Assembly: GCA_050084985.1 (NCBI GenBank)
Contig: JBITNC010000001.1
Span: 81,592,001-81,656,000, forward strand
DNA length: 64,000 nt
DNA from: Nageia nagi
Taxonomy: Eukaryota > Pinophyta
Reading direction: 5' to 3'
The first letter of the stretch is position 1. Each line of letters starts with the position of its first letter. The notes below the pieces were generated by a model. It was not told the origin of the DNA. It did not search any database and saw only the letters and a program-made list of their open reading frames with translations. The position numbers and the translations under genes were made by a program. Below, in pieces: positions 1 through 13,300 of the stretch.

Positions 1-1980
1 TTATGAAGAAAGAGGAGAAGAGAAATTTTTTTTATGTGATTTTTATATCCATAATTTCATTTTGAGTGGAAATACATAGTTTTTCCCTTGTTTGTATATT
101 AGGGACATTCAATTGCAAGCTTTTGTATTAATCTGCCTAAATCAAATCAAGTGGAAAAAAGAAATAGAGTAGTTTAGATAGAAAACATCTTAAGATATTT
201 TCTTTATCCATTAGAAGTCCATGTATTTTGGAATAGAAGAATCTAATTTTAAGATAGCTTTTATCAAAAATAATAATGCAAAAAGGTATAAAGTTATGCT
301 TCAGATTTGTTTATAAGACTCTCAGGGTGGTATTGATAGAAAATTTGAAAGGGCCTTACAAGCATGTATAATCAGGTGGAATATGCAAACTTAAGAGCAT
401 AAGGAAATGGAGATAATCAATTCTAGGAATTTAAACTATAGCAGGAAAGGGGTTGAAGTATTGCTTACGTACATTAGAGAAAATCCTCTCAATTAGTGTG
501 GCCAAAGGTATAAACCTCTTATAATTTTGCATCCAACTCCAACATTAGGATATTTTTGTATTCATGATGATTTAGGGTTCAAAGCATGGATGTTGGAAAT
601 CAAAACTACCAGATGGTTATGGTATCCACAAAATAAACTTGATTGATTGACTAAATATGTAAAGTTACCTCTAGATATGCACCAACATATACATGAAATA
701 GTACAACCTTATGACCTAAATTAACTAATGAAGCTTTCCAATGATCCAAAAAATATAGTTTAATATAGTGAGAACAAGGAGGAAGATGAAGATGAATAGG
801 TGGTCCAGAAATAGATGAAATTTTTATTTCTCCAAGAGTAGCAATATTCTAAGTAGGGGAGAATGATGAAGTGGAAAATTAGATCATTTTTTTCATGATT
901 TTGTGAATGTATCTTGTTACTTGGAACACTGTGGGACACTATTATTATGTTTTAACTTATATGAATACTATATTTAGAAGTAAATACATATTTTATTTTA
1001 TCTTCATTAATTAGATATTTTTAATTATTATTGTTATATTTGAATGTTTAAATGATCATATCAAGTAACAATAAATTAGTTTAAGTAATAAACAAATTTA
1101 GAATTAGTTATGAATGGTCAAAATCCAAGGATATCTTTAGAATGTTCAAGCTCTAGAATTAATCACAAATGACCAAATTCAGAATGTATTCAAGAAAGGA
1201 CAACTTTAGAATCTCAAATAACAAACTTCAAAAATAGAACATGGTGGCATAAAGTGTTCTATTTCCCAAGTGTCAACTACTCTTTAGATATGTTCCATGA
1301 TTCTAGCAGAGCATTATGATAGATGTCATAATGATGTTTTGAAAGGATAACTTACAAACTTGAAGAAGTGGACAACAAAGGAATGCACAACACAAATTCA
1401 AGATGTATTTAAAGGTTTATTGAGTGTGAAGATTTATTAGCAAGCTAAAAACTTAGTCTTGTTTCTATACATGTTTAAAGAATCATAGGGTAATTAGGAT
1501 TCTATTTCAAATAAACATGTGACACACAAAAGTATAATCATTTTAGCATTTATGATTTAGTTAGAGTCTGTAGAATAAATTAGCCTTCATTCTTCATAAT
1601 AAGGATAACTACGATTATGTTTTGAACTTTGAAGTTTATTTAAAGATTGTATTTCCAATATGTGAAGTAATACAAGCATTTTCATCCTATGTTTCTAAAG
1701 TACTATTTATAAGCTCTGTTGGAAGGAGAAGGGACCACTTTAATTGATAATAGTCTCTTATATTTACTATTTCAATTCAATAATTTACACTTTCTACCAC
1801 AATATTTGTTTAAGTGTGTTTATGTATGTGTGATTGCCTAAGTAAAGTTTAGTTTCCTTTCAATATAAAGTTACTATTTTCATTAAATTCATAGTATTTA
1901 GAATAGAGTATCAGCTACATATAGCCTTAGGACATTGACCCTAGATATGATAAACTAAATGATGTATTAACACCCATCAT
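1..1980. other. AT-rich stretch with one weak coding trace
   Basis: No gene is recognised. Between about 405 and 830 the plus strand reads as fragments of a protein broken by several stops, for example a stretch encoding GFKAWMLEIKTTRWLWYPQN near 572-630. This suggests a decayed transposon or gene, but I cannot assign it to a family. The rest (830-1980) is AT-rich and shows nothing I can name. Confidence 0.3.
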
Positions 1981-2205
1981 CAAGCTTAAAGAGCTCAAGG
2001 TTGGTGACCTAGTCGTAAAAGAAAACCTTGCTAACACTAAAGCTATGAAAAATGAAAAGAAAGGTAAGTTCAAACATAACTAGATAGGTACTTACATTGT
2101 TATTACAAATTATGGAAAAGGTGCATATAAATTATCCATAATTGAAGGAAAAAAATAACGTAATCTAATTAATGTTATGCACCTGAAAAAGTTTTATATA
2201 TGATC
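1981..2205 (+). pseudogene. Ty3/Gypsy integrase C-terminal relic
   Basis: The plus strand encodes LKVGDLVVKENLANTKAM, then a GKFKHN-stop-IGTYIV segment, then GKGAYKLSIIEG and finally INVMHLKKFY. The same order of motifs closes the integrase of the Gypsy element at 56290-56510 in this window (VGDLVLKEN, GKFEPN, SGAYKLSSINGKE, NAIHLKCFY). It is therefore the last part of a Gypsy pol, with two in-frame stops and no recognisable RT or integrase core upstream. In a complete element this domain follows the integrase catalytic core. Confidence 0.75.
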
Positions 2206-3025
2206 TTTTTCATAAAAAAGCGTATTTCTTCTTATTTTGATACTAAATTTATAGAAAAATGAAGCAATAATCTAGTGAGGCATTGGGTTTAATTGGTGCA
2301 AACTATCCAAAATTTGATCATTTCTACTAAATCATGGTAAAATAATGAAAAAGATAATTTGTTTCTTTACTTTCATTTCATTTTCATAAAAAGTTGCTTA
2401 TCATAAATGGTTCTTGTAAAAACATATTAATATTATTTTTGTATCATTATTCATATCATTCGACATCTTTGTAAGAAAGGGTCACTCTTATCAATAAATC
2501 CATGGAAGCGTGGTGGCTTGGGAAACCAAGTTGATCACTTTTATCATTTGACCCCTTTGTCAGGAAGGGTCAATCTTATCATTTGGCACCTTTGTAAGGA
2601 AGGACCATCCACATCAAAAATCCATGAAAACATGGTGGTTAGGGAAACTAAGATGATTAGTTTAAATCATCTTCATAAATCTTGGTGGGTAGGTCACCAA
2701 GGATAGGTTTTCTTTCTTATCACTTTTCATTGCATGATGTTTAATGTCTATATTTAAGATATCTTGTGCAAAAATGTTTCTTTTTTAAATCTTTTTTTAG
2801 GTTACTTTGACTTTTTGTTGGATTGGTCCTATGCTGAGAGGTCCATCATATCACAACCAAGTCAAAGAGGGAGCATAATATAGGTGAAAAGTCAGGGCAT
2901 CAAAAGCTCCTATCATGAGATAAATTTTTAGGGATTACTTTCTTACTTTTCTTGTTATACTTTGAATTTATGCTTTGATTATATTTTTTCCCAAAAGCAT
3001 CAAATCATATTCAAAGTGGTGCATT
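2206..3025 (+). other. 3' untranslated part of decayed Gypsy element
   Basis: About 820 bp separate the integrase relic from a TGTTAACACC sequence at 3026. In the better-preserved Gypsy element the distance from integrase end to LTR start is about 840 bp, so this is probably the equivalent non-coding tail. It contains three loosely repeated segments with CTTTGTMAGGAAGGGTCA-like text near 2470, 2555 and 2595. No polypurine tract is obvious just before 3026. Confidence 0.4.
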
Positions 3026-3600
3026 TGTTAACACCTTAAAAAAAACTTAATTTAATTAAAATACTCTTTTAGGTATTCAAAATAATTTATTTAATTTATC
3101 AAATAAATGCTCTTATCGATGTGCACTCTCATCTACCTTAATGTTTTATGATAACAAGTCCAATCGGCATCACAATAAGCCTAAGGAGGAGCCTTAGCAC
3201 TAAACCTGTTACCTATAAAGGTGGAGGGTTTATGCATGATCAAATATATGATATGACATAACATAATATCGAAACTTTGATAGGTAGAAATATACTTGTG
3301 TCATTATTAATCAGTATTTCTTAACACACCTATCATTTCTTAATTTTGTTATGCTTTGAGCTCTACATTATTGCGATATTTAATCCATTCATGAGCTATA
3401 TTTTATGCATCAAAGGTGAGATGATGAAATCGAGCAAAAGGGCAAGCTATTCTAGAATGATAATTGGGTGGTGCCACTAGGTTCCTAGTACTGATGTTGG
3501 GTTGAGGTTGGATTCATGGCTCTATTTTTTAGATAAGCTCATCTTCCATCCTCTTTTGATTGGATATCACCTTCGTTTATCATCATAGGTAAAGTATAGG
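3026..3600 (+). repeat. possible decayed Gypsy LTR
   Basis: The sequence starts TGTTAACACCTTAAAAAA, resembling the LTR start TGTAGACACCTAAAAAAG at 57352, and lies at the expected distance from the integrase relic. The right boundary is a guess. Without a second LTR or a target duplication this is an inference from spacing and about 18 bp of similarity. Confidence 0.3.
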
Positions 3601-6057
3601 TTTTCATCTTTCATAAATCTAGTTTAATATGTCAAGGTTAATTAGGTCATTATCATCTTTCATATCATCATTTTTTTGTTATTTCATGATCAATTAATTA
3701 AAATAAAAATAATGTAAATAACCCTAATAATTATTATTTTGATTATAAAATGTGCTTTCAACTTCAAACTTGATAACACCCAGCCTCTTTCTTTCATAAT
3801 TTCTTATAACCTTAAGATAAAATCAATAACCATGATAACAATACCTTGCAAGTAAACATATTATATTCTTATTTCTTATTCATATTGGCTTAGCAAATTA
3901 GAAGTTGGTAATGCTAATTAATGCTTCCTTTCTTAAAAATTAAATATCTAATTCATAGTTGACAAATTTCCTAAATTCCTACTGCATTCTAATTTTAGAG
4001 CTTAAAAGATTAGTAATATATAATATAATAACTAATCATTATAGTTATATATTTTAATTTAAAAATTATTTTTTGAAATGTAATTTTGAAGGTTACCCTT
4101 CTTTTGAAATTTTAAATTTAACATCAACCTTAGGGGATGAAAGTTAAATTTAAATATTTGCATTTTAGCTGATTGGTGATTTTTAAATCACACTTATTTG
4201 AAGAGTAAAAATGCCTTTGAAAGCCATTGAAGGCTTCTAATTTGACCCCTACCCACCATTGAAAAATATCATGAGAGGACATTGTAGCTTCTAAGGGTTG
4301 TTAATGTGTGGCACTAAGAGTTCATCACATTAGTCTAATTTCAAAATATGTATATCAATGACTTAGGTAATTAGTTGCACTTGAACCTTATCCCTAAAGA
4401 GAGAAATTTGAAAGAGAAATTATCTTCTCTCACTAAAATAATTTCGTCTCCCATATGTGAATTTTATGAATATGGATTCTAGTTCACTTGATAAGATATC
4501 AAAAGTTGGAGTCCTAGATAGAATAAAGAGTTTTCTTCTTAGATTGAAAAATATTGTTTTAGAGCAACAAGAAGAACTAAAATAAGGGTGAAAATAATAA
4601 AAAAAATTGAAGTAGTATCATTCTATTATAAACCAATAAGGGATTGACATACAACCAATAAGGGTAATAATATTTACTTACTATGATAATAAGTTTAAAT
4701 ATAAATAGAGGGCACACATTTGATGAATAGTCTAAGAGACATAAGCTTTAGGAAAGTAAAATTACAATAAGGAATAAAACATGACCGACATACATAAAAT
4801 AATGATTATGCTATATTACCCGATGACTTTGAAGCTCTAAAGTTTGGTGGTTATACTCTGTGACTTTTTATGTCTCTTTTATATATACAATCTAATGGAT
4901 TTCATAATTATTTTTTATATAATACTATAATATTTCTTAAAATTTTCCAAATATAGAGTATTTTAAAATTACACAAAAGATTTATGAATTCTCTTTAGTG
5001 GTTTGAGGTTGATTTGCATATGAATTTGAATTATTGAAGTTTACCTAGTATAGAAAGTTCAAAGATGATGTTAGCAAATTTATTTTTAACATCTATTTCA
5101 GTCTTCAACTTGATTTCCCTAATCAAAACACTTACTCTTACTTTATAGGAATAACAAATGATGAATGTTTGGGGATTGTAAATTAGATATAAAATTATAT
5201 CTATTAAAATTATAATTGATAAATCTACATCAATAAAATAATATTTAATTTGATTGGATTATATAACTTAGTTGAATTTATATTTTACTATTTTTTGTAA
5301 TATAGAAGGGACAATTTCTATATTATGAATCAATCTTCTATGTATTAGATTATAAGGTGATGGTCACTTCATAACATCATATGTCATATGAATAAACTTT
5401 TACTCCCATTGTTGATAGTAAAAAATAATTTAATTTAATATGAATTATGATAAATAATAATACTAATTAAAGTATTAAAAATATACGATTTTTAATATAC
5501 TAGATCTAGCTTTTGATCTAATCAATTTTGAGTGCAAATTACTACAAACTTATTGTTTACTTATATTATGTTGATTACAATCACAATCTAGCCTCCACAA
5601 GATCTAGATGACTCACTCCTTAAATTCAAACCTTCTTTTTTATCAAGTACAGGGCATCAACATACCACATAACATCAATCTATGGTTGTCCACCTTCAAA
5701 TATTTCAAATTTGTATTCATCATTATTGTTTCCTATCAAGGTTATCAAATCTAACTCATTGCAAGGTCGGATCTCAAGTGGCACTAAAAACAAACTATAT
5801 ACCTAATTTTTATCACCATGATATGCATTTTCTTCATTTTTATGTATCTTATTATCTTCAATTTCATGTATCCCATTTTCTTGTGTTGCATTCCCCACAT
5901 CTTGAGTAAAAGGTATATGTATGATAGCATCAATATGCATAAATGTGCAATGTCATGAGATTAATATGCATCAAGATCAAGCTATCTAATTTACAATATG
6001 AATTATTTTCTCATTTCCTATAATGGGAACACCATTTAGTGTCATTAGGATACACAC
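3601..6057. other. AT-rich intergenic sequence, nothing recognised
   Basis: Very AT-rich with no recognised gene. A short plus-strand ORF at 4466-4585 (39 codons, beginning MNMDSSSLDKISKVG) follows a purine-rich leader-like stretch. It could be the start of a transposon gag or an exon, but nothing identifies it. Confidence 0.3.
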
Positions 6058-7151
6058 TTATATGCTTAGCTCCTGTATCAGGCTTAAAATAAGAGAAGAG
6101 TTTATCTCAGGAAAAGGTTGAGCATTATCTATCGATGTATTGGTTTCACCATCTCTCTGCATTGAACAAAATAAATGAAGTATAAAATAAAAATAACATT
6201 ATCAATTTGAAAAATATCGCAATATTGAAGAACATTAATAAGAATCACATGCTCACCTCCTCATGTGGGGGGCTCTCTACTGATGCATTTTCATTGCTAG
6301 TGTTTCTCCCTTCTCTGACATTAGTATATCCATTATCAAATATCTTGTATTCACTTCTATGAACATATATGGACTCTTTGAAGTGTATGATAGATGTTTC
6401 TCTTAATTCTTCCAAATCCTCCAAGGATACAGTTAAGGGTGTACACTAAACATGGAAAATATATATCAATGCACTAGATATGAAAATAACTACAAAAATA
6501 TGACTAGCAAAATATAATATAGGTACCTTTCTATGTTCATTTATCAAATGTAGCCTCCAATGAGCTTCTCTCTTTTCATGGGATTCATATTTCATCATTT
6601 CTGCAATAATGTTTTCCTGCTCTTCTATTGATAGGTCTAATTATGAAGTCACCTTCTCATTGATCATTGCAACCTTCACCAATCTTTTTCATTTAGAGTT
6701 ATAATCATCGCAAAATATATTTTTTAGGCTTTTATTTCTTTTCAAGTATTTTGTTGGGTTATATATTGATGGTTTTGATGTTGCTGCTAGCTTACCCCTT
6801 TTCATTTTTGTTATAGGTAGTAAACCTCCATGTTGTTCCCTCCTATGGTTATTAATGGTCATACGTGTCCAAATTGGAAAATGTGGGTAAAAATAATATG
6901 TATCAATCTCATAGTGGTATCTCAACTTGTCACTCCTGCTAGTATGTCATTCATCATGTACACCATGTGCATACTCAATGTCATCTTGTTACAAGTGAAC
7001 AAGATCAAAACATAGTAAGTAAATTATTTAATTGCATAATTCCAACATTATCACATAGAGAAATACAAAAATAAATACCAACCATTTTTAAGTTAAATGT
7101 TTCCACCACAAGCCAAACTATCAATTGCAACAATTGAAGGTTTTCATCCAC
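6058..7151 (-). pseudogene. multi-exon gene relic, unknown function
   Basis: Four blocks on the minus strand look like exons. In transcript order they are 7151-7083, about 6995-6527, 6445-6257 and 6156-6058. The 7083, 6527 and 6257 ends carry GT donors (GTTGGT, GTACCT, GTGAGC), and the blocks starting at 7151, 6445 and 6156 follow AG acceptors. Blocks 1, 3 and 4 are 69, 189 and 99 bases, all phase 0. Encoded pieces include VDENLQLLQLIVWLVVETFN, SIEEQENIIAEMMKYESHEK, VSLEDLEELRETSIIHFKES and a final QELSI before TAA. Three in-frame stops lie in the second block, and its acceptor near 6995 does not fit phase 0 cleanly. It is either a decayed host gene or a captured gene piece. I do not recognise the protein. 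Upstream exons may exist but none was convincing. Confidence 0.5.
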
Positions 7152-8090
7152 CTATGCATTGTTAAAACACATCATTCCATAAACATTGCATGTATAATTA
7201 TTTAAACCAAGAATAATGCAATACAAGTTACTCATGCTATTAAAGTATTTACAAAAATCACACACTATACTTACATGCAAGTAGAACACACAATACCAAG
7301 TTAATTTCATGTATCAAAGATTTTCATGAGGTTATATCCCAGTTCATTAAAATACCATAAAGAATTATTTGGACAAAATTAGATGTTCTATGTGAACAAA
7401 AATACCAAGGATTATTTGGAAAAAATTAGATCATGTTAACCACAAGATATTATTTTCCACTATGATTTATGGAACATCATTATGAGGTATATAAACTATT
7501 TTAAATATGGAGTGTTATTTGGGAATTTTATTGGTGGACCAAAGTAATACAAAAAGTATTATTGCATATAAGGTGTTATTAAAAAATTATACACGTAAAT
7601 AATGTTGATAACATATTGTCAAAACAAGTAACTACCTAAGTAGACTAATAGGTTATTTATGAGATCCTTATTTAAACACCACATAATCAAGAGTATTAAG
7701 ATATTTATCAGGAATCCTCTATAATTATAGAATGAAGGTCTGATAAGTATTTTTAAGGAATAGAAAACACTTGACAAACAATAAGTGTTGGAGAAGGATT
7801 TCATGTAACTTGATGTTCACAAATCAATAGAAAAAAGAAACTCGTGTTGTACTGCACTTAAACACTTCGTGTAGTCATTTCTCATAAGTCAAGGTTATGT
7901 ATTCATCATCCTTTTGAGCCCAAATTTTATGTAGTAAATTATTTATAGAATGATTCAGAATTTGTACAGACTATAATTAAAAATACCAAGAATTCTTTTG
8001 ATAGAAGTAGAGCATAAACTAGTATTAAAAATTATTGATCAAATTTGGTTATTAAAATTAAAAATTATTGATAAGATCTAATTATTGAAA
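7152..8090. other. AT-rich stretch with one arm of an inverted repeat
   Basis: No gene seen. Positions 7393-7440 are the inverted complement of 8910-8957, sharing a core like GGATTATTTGGA followed by TTAGATCATGTTAACC. A strong-looking minus-strand splice donor (GTAAGTAT) lies near 7270-7280 but could not be tied to a coherent exon. Confidence 0.3.
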
Positions 8091-8420
8091 TCGGTAAGGA
8101 TGAGGGTTGCACATACTTTAATAACATGATTGTATATTATTGTATTACTATTGTGATGAATCATTATAGGCATTATTAAACTTTTTACCATACTTGAATG
8201 TGGAATCTTGTTGTTGACAGGTTGCTTTTCTATTGGTTGTATGTTTTATGATTTTTAACTTATCGATGAAACAAATATAGCTATGTTAGAGAATACAATT
8301 TAGTTGTAAGGAAAATATCAGATGACTTTGTTATTCTTTACAATCATGACAATTTGTGGATGAGAACTATAAATACTTTAATAGCATAAGTGATTCTTAA
8401 TAGTATATCATTGAGACAAT
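8091..8420 (+). pseudogene. PPR E-motif relics
   Basis: Two short traces, near 8098-8140 and 8358-8410, encode DEGCTYFNNM and DENYKYFNSISDS. These match the DEGxKYFNSMSDSY segment that opens the C-terminal part of PPR proteins in other copies of this window (for example 46110-46150). They are very short and decayed and are listed only because several better copies in the window show the same text. Confidence 0.4.
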
Positions 8421-9089
8421 TGTTGCCCCACCATGCATTTGTATATGTATTGCTATTATTCATTTCATATGGTTACATAATTGTTATTCTTTCATATATT
8501 GTTATAATAAGTCTTTGTTTGCATTATGAAAATAAGATCTATGTTTGCTTATAACTTTGTATAGTAGAAGCATGTTCATGAGAGTGTTTCACTTTGCATT
8601 TGTATGAAATTGAAAGTAAATAAAAGGAATATGTTGAAAGTAAGTATAACATATGTGTATTTTATGTCTCTTCATGGTAAAGGAGAAAGCTCTCATTTAT
8701 CATTTACATATTGCATTCGAATAGCTCTTGAGAAAAAGATACATAAAAGCTTGATTAATATCATACTTGCATGAGTTACTTCCTTGCTTTGTTCTGGATC
8801 ATGCATTTTCTAAAATGCAATGGAAATAATATTTTTATTGAAGTTATTATCCTTTCTATGTGCAATGGAAATAATATTTTTTACTATCATTTAAAATTTT
8901 TTGGCTTGGTTAAAATTCTTATGGTTAACATGATCTAATTATGTCCAAATAATTCTTGGTATAATCTCTTTGGAAATTCATGCCAATCTATTGTTAGATT
9001 GCAAAAACCATTGATTTGATGTTAGTTTCTTTCATACAATTATGGTAATAGCCTTAACAAACATGTATGCAAAGTATTTAACACATAGA

Positions 9090-9480
9090 GGTTTCGTAAA
9101 TAATTTAATAGCATGAGTGCCTCTTATCACATTATTCCTGGTATGAATCATTATAAATACATTGCTAATGTACTGAGTAGGATTTTACAATTAAGACATA
9201 ATCAAAGCTCGAGGGTTTTGAAACTAACCATTGAGAGACAAAATTCGAGCACAAGGATTTGAAATGCATGATGCAAACATAGTTTCATAGACTACAATGA
9301 TTGTATGATATGCACAAAATGGATACATTGAAAGGGTAGGTCAATTTTTTGATGAAATATAGTCTCATGGAATGCAATGATTGTAGGTTATGGAAGTGTA
9401 GTGAAGGCACAAGATTTTTTTGACAAACTACAGGATGAAAACTTTCATGGAGTGCAAGATGAATAACCCATTCGCAAAAA
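9090..9480 (+). pseudogene. PPR pseudogene fragment (E motif and repeats)
   Basis: Positions 9095-9165 read as an E-type PPR segment (NNLIAxSASYH-like, corresponding to YFNSMSDSYCI and then MNHYKYIAN). From 9245 the frame reads KAQGFEMHDANIVS, a stop, TTMIV and YAQNGYIER; from 9365 it reads VSWNAMIVGYGSVVKAQDFF and DKLQDENF. These are P-L-S class PPR repeats, whose proteins normally bind organellar RNA in mitochondria or plastids. The order here (E motif before repeats) shows rearrangement, and stops rule out function. Confidence 0.65.
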
Positions 9481-9660
9481 AACCCCAAGGACATGCATAT
9501 ACAGTCATGGAATACAAAATAAACAAATAGAGCTCAGAAATTGGAAAACCTACCTGGTATTGAGCTTTGCTATTCATTTGAGAGCTCCTTGCAACATCCA
9601 CATCCAAGCATCCATAGAATAATGTGAATGAGAATGACAATCTTTTCATTTATTTAAAGG

Positions 9661-10255
9661 GGGTTAATCGAACTTTATTTAATTAGCTAAATACAGTTCG
9701 ATTAACCTAGAAATCCTTTACACATGTTAAATCATAAGGGTTTAGAAGTTAATTGACATATGTATAGCATCTAATTGAAGTTTGATTAACCTTTGCATTA
9801 ACTAATGCATGTATGGTGGTTGGCGATGTTCAAAATTGAGGTGGGTGATATGACATATGGGTTAATCAACTTGTGTATAAACCACATAAATACAATATGA
9901 TTAACCCAGGCCATTATGATGTCCTTGAGATACGTTCAAGGTGACGAGCCTGATATAATAGAGTTTAATCAAACATCTTTGATATCCAGGTTAATCAAAC
10001 AATGCTTAGCCAGCATGTCAGTATCGCATGTTAGTCGATATTCAGGGTTAATTGAATGATGTTGACATATGTATAATCAATCGAACATTAGTTAATCTTG
10101 CATAATCAAAAGGTGTTTAGACTAGATTAATCGAATGATGTTTAGAAAATGGTTAATCGAACATTGTATAGGCCAAGGGTTAATCGAATGTTGTAAAGTA
10201 GATGGGCTAAATGAAATTTGATTAATCTCACATGGACATGGGGGGGCATAATCAA
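9661..10255. repeat. cluster of GGTTAATCGAA-like motifs
   Basis: At least thirteen copies of a GGTTAATCGAA(C/T)-type motif occur in both orientations. Plus-strand copies lie near 9661, 9747, 9859, 9963, 9989, 10045, 10125, 10151 and 10177. Inverted copies (TTCGATTAACC type) lie near 9697, 9781, 9899 and 10218. Weaker half-sites occur at 10078 and 10248. Spacing is irregular, 20-70 bp. Density and orientation resemble the subterminal repeats of DNA transposons that bind a transposase, but no terminal repeat was located. Confidence 0.6.
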
Positions 10256-10327
10256 ATTTTGTATAACCCCCATGGCATGGCTCGTTGGGTCATGCATACA
10301 TACCGACAAGACAACATGTTAGATTAT

Positions 10328-10337
10328 GGGGGGGGGG
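10328..10337. repeat. G10 homopolymer
   Basis: A run of ten Gs just right of the GGTTAATCGAA cluster, unusual in this AT-rich context. It could form a quadruplex only with further G-tracts, which are not present nearby. Confidence 0.9.
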
Positions 10338-10339
10338 AT

Positions 10340-13300
10340 TTTGGAGGCTAGATAACTAGTGTCGTACATAAATAGGCTTTTAAAACCATAACAAGACAAA
10401 TGGGTTGATTGAAACATATTCTTCTCATGACCTATAGCAAACTACAAGAAGCCAAACGATGTGATCACTATAAGACAATAAAAAACAGTAAAACACTAGG
10501 TAACACTTCACATGCTCCACACATCCTACTATATGTTAGTCTAAATAATAATACTAGACTTAGGATCTTAGGGATAATGTTTATTCCAACATATATGTAT
10601 GCTAAAAATAATTTCCTTCCCCCTCCTTCCATTAAATGACTAAAGCTCTACTTTGTTAATTTTTGTGATGGCATTTTTATGATTTTTGACAATTCGATGG
10701 ATTTTGGACTGTGTTTTTTTTATATGTTATCATTGCGATAGTTTGATTTTCAATATTGGTGTAGTACACAGGGTGTGCTCAATTCCACCCATTATTTTTT
10801 GTATGAAAAGGATTTAAATTAATAGTCTTTTTCATCCAAAAAAAATTTTGGCCTTTAATATCTTCTATTGTAACCTTAATTGGGATGAATATTTTGCATT
10901 AGACTTACTCAAATATGAGTTACTACAAGAGGAATAAGAATAAATAGCATTTTTGAAATTTTTCTTGATAGTTTTTTACTACACGTGCTTTGGTTTTGCT
11001 TTTTGTAACATGGTAGTTTCAAGAATTGGAAAAGGCTCCATCTACAAATTTTATTACTAATTTTGTATCTCTTCAGTATGCTTTGATTTTGGAAGGACAT
11101 CATTGTTAACTCAATGTTGTGTGTTGTGTGCATTGTGTTGTGTGTGTTCGTGATATATGCTTGATGAACATTGATCGAAACTTTTAGAAGTTAACTATCA
11201 TTGATTTATATTACATCTATATGCATATCTAATTGATATAAGAAACAATCATCCAAATACTTTATTCATATATATCTAATTCTAGATAAACTTTGATAGA
11301 TCGTACAAACTAATAGATTTTAAAAGACATTAAAAAAACTTATCAAGAGATAATCATATTTACTTATTATACTATATGTTGGTGATTAGCTGGGATCAAA
11401 TAATTGAAGGATAGGTTAAAATATAATTTGGAATGACCAATTTAAAACTTGCCTTCTAACTTTCTTAATTTGCAAGTTAATGAGATAAAGGTTTTTTTTT
11501 TTGCTGATCAAGATACCATTAGCTCTTAGTGAAGCAGGTGTTTGTTGAATATGATTTTTAATGATTCTAATGTGGATGTTGGTCAAAACTCGAAAGCCTT
11601 CATTATCTCAACAATACGGGGCCTGATATTACATATACGACTTTGTACTTAGATATTTCACTTTCAGGCACGTTAGTACCATTGGAAAGTTATTAAACGT
11701 ACAGGGAATCTTATAGTATGTGAAGGGGTCCTTCATTTAAGGGATCATGTGTGAGCGTGAATATTTCTTTTTTTCCAAGTATCATTTTTCATGGATATTG
11801 GGAATGGTCTCACTGCTATTCTAGATAGTCCAACCAGGCTCATTTAGTTGGGACCATTCTCCTATAGATATCACCAAATCTTTTGGTGGCTCTTTCAAAT
11901 GATGGATGATAATGTTACTCTTATCTTCTGCCTTGTATTTCAATGTATATTAGGGCCATTTTTGGCCTCCCAGAATTCGGATTAGGAATTTTCTCAAAGA
12001 TAATCTAAACAAATTCCTTTTCCATAGTTTAGTTTGCCATTAGTTAGCACAACACTTGGGTCATTAAAAATGTCTCCCTCCAGATCAGATAGAACAATAT
12101 TGCTTAACTGAAACTTGTGACTGAACTGTTTCTTAGAACGCACATATATAGAGACAAACTCGCTTCATAAACTTTGAACTCCTGCACTTGAATTATTCTC
12201 ATCTTTGGATTTTATATTTGCTTAACTGAAACTTCTAAACCTTGATCTACAAAATGACAATGGTCAGTCTTCTGAGCTGTAACAATATTTGCCTACATTT
12301 TCTCAGTCGTGAATCTTTACCAACAATTTCTCAGCTTTGATTTTTTTAAAGCTTTTAACTTCCCAATGATTCATAGTAATCTGTCTATGCAATGTATTAG
12401 TCAAATCCCAAAATATTTGTAAATCAAATTGTCCATTCTGTCTTCAAATAATTAATAAAAAACACATTATTCAAACAAGTAATACATGATTATATTTAAC
12501 GTTTGAATTATAGTCAACTTTAGTAAATAACACAGTTTGTTAAATCATTTTCATATGACAGTATAAGAGTATAAAATGCAAAAAAAAAAAACAGTTATCA
12601 GCTTTATAAAATTTAGGATGAATGGCTGAAGATTTCTTGTAATCTTTTGTTTATAATAAAGTTGAAGTGCAATCAACATAAACATATGAAAGTTCATAGC
12701 CATCATCAACCAATATTTCACGGAACGTTGCATTTGCATATCGCAGTAGTTATGCATATGCAAAAAGACTTGATTAATTCATAGAAATATTGCAGTAGTA
12801 GTAATATTGTAAAGATAGCAATATGCCAATATCTCATGCATTAACTTGAAGTTCGTTAAATTTCATTCAAATATATGGTGGCATGACTAGGGTAATTCGT
12901 TGGAAACAAAATTCCTTCAAAATCAGAAAGATCATTTACAACATCAAATCAAGCAATTTTCAGCGGTTACAATTGATGTACCCAACTTGGGCCATGTATC
13001 AAACATAGACTCAATTGTTCTGAGGTATGCTTCCGATACTTATGATACAGCATATCAGTCCATGCTATAGATTTTAATTCTTCCCAGATGAACACAAAGG
13101 ACATCCATCAACTTGCTCTATTTTTATAACAGTTAATTGACAAGTTTTGTATTTACATCAGTACCAGCATATTTGTACCTAACTGACAATGAAACAGCAT
13201 TTTATAACAGTTAATTAGCGGAGAAAACACTACTTGTTGAAGATGACAATATGCAATGCAAGTGGTAATTTACTATTACTCAGTAAAGTGAGATTTCAGT

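Noticed and set aside
9661-10255. Regularly repeated short motif that might suggest a CRISPR array
   Set aside because: Spacing is irregular, both orientations occur, copies are imperfect, and the surroundings are plant nuclear DNA.
11100-11150. TG-rich stretch as a telomere-like repeat
   Set aside because: Units are TGTGTTG-type and irregular, not the plant telomere motif TTTAGGG.
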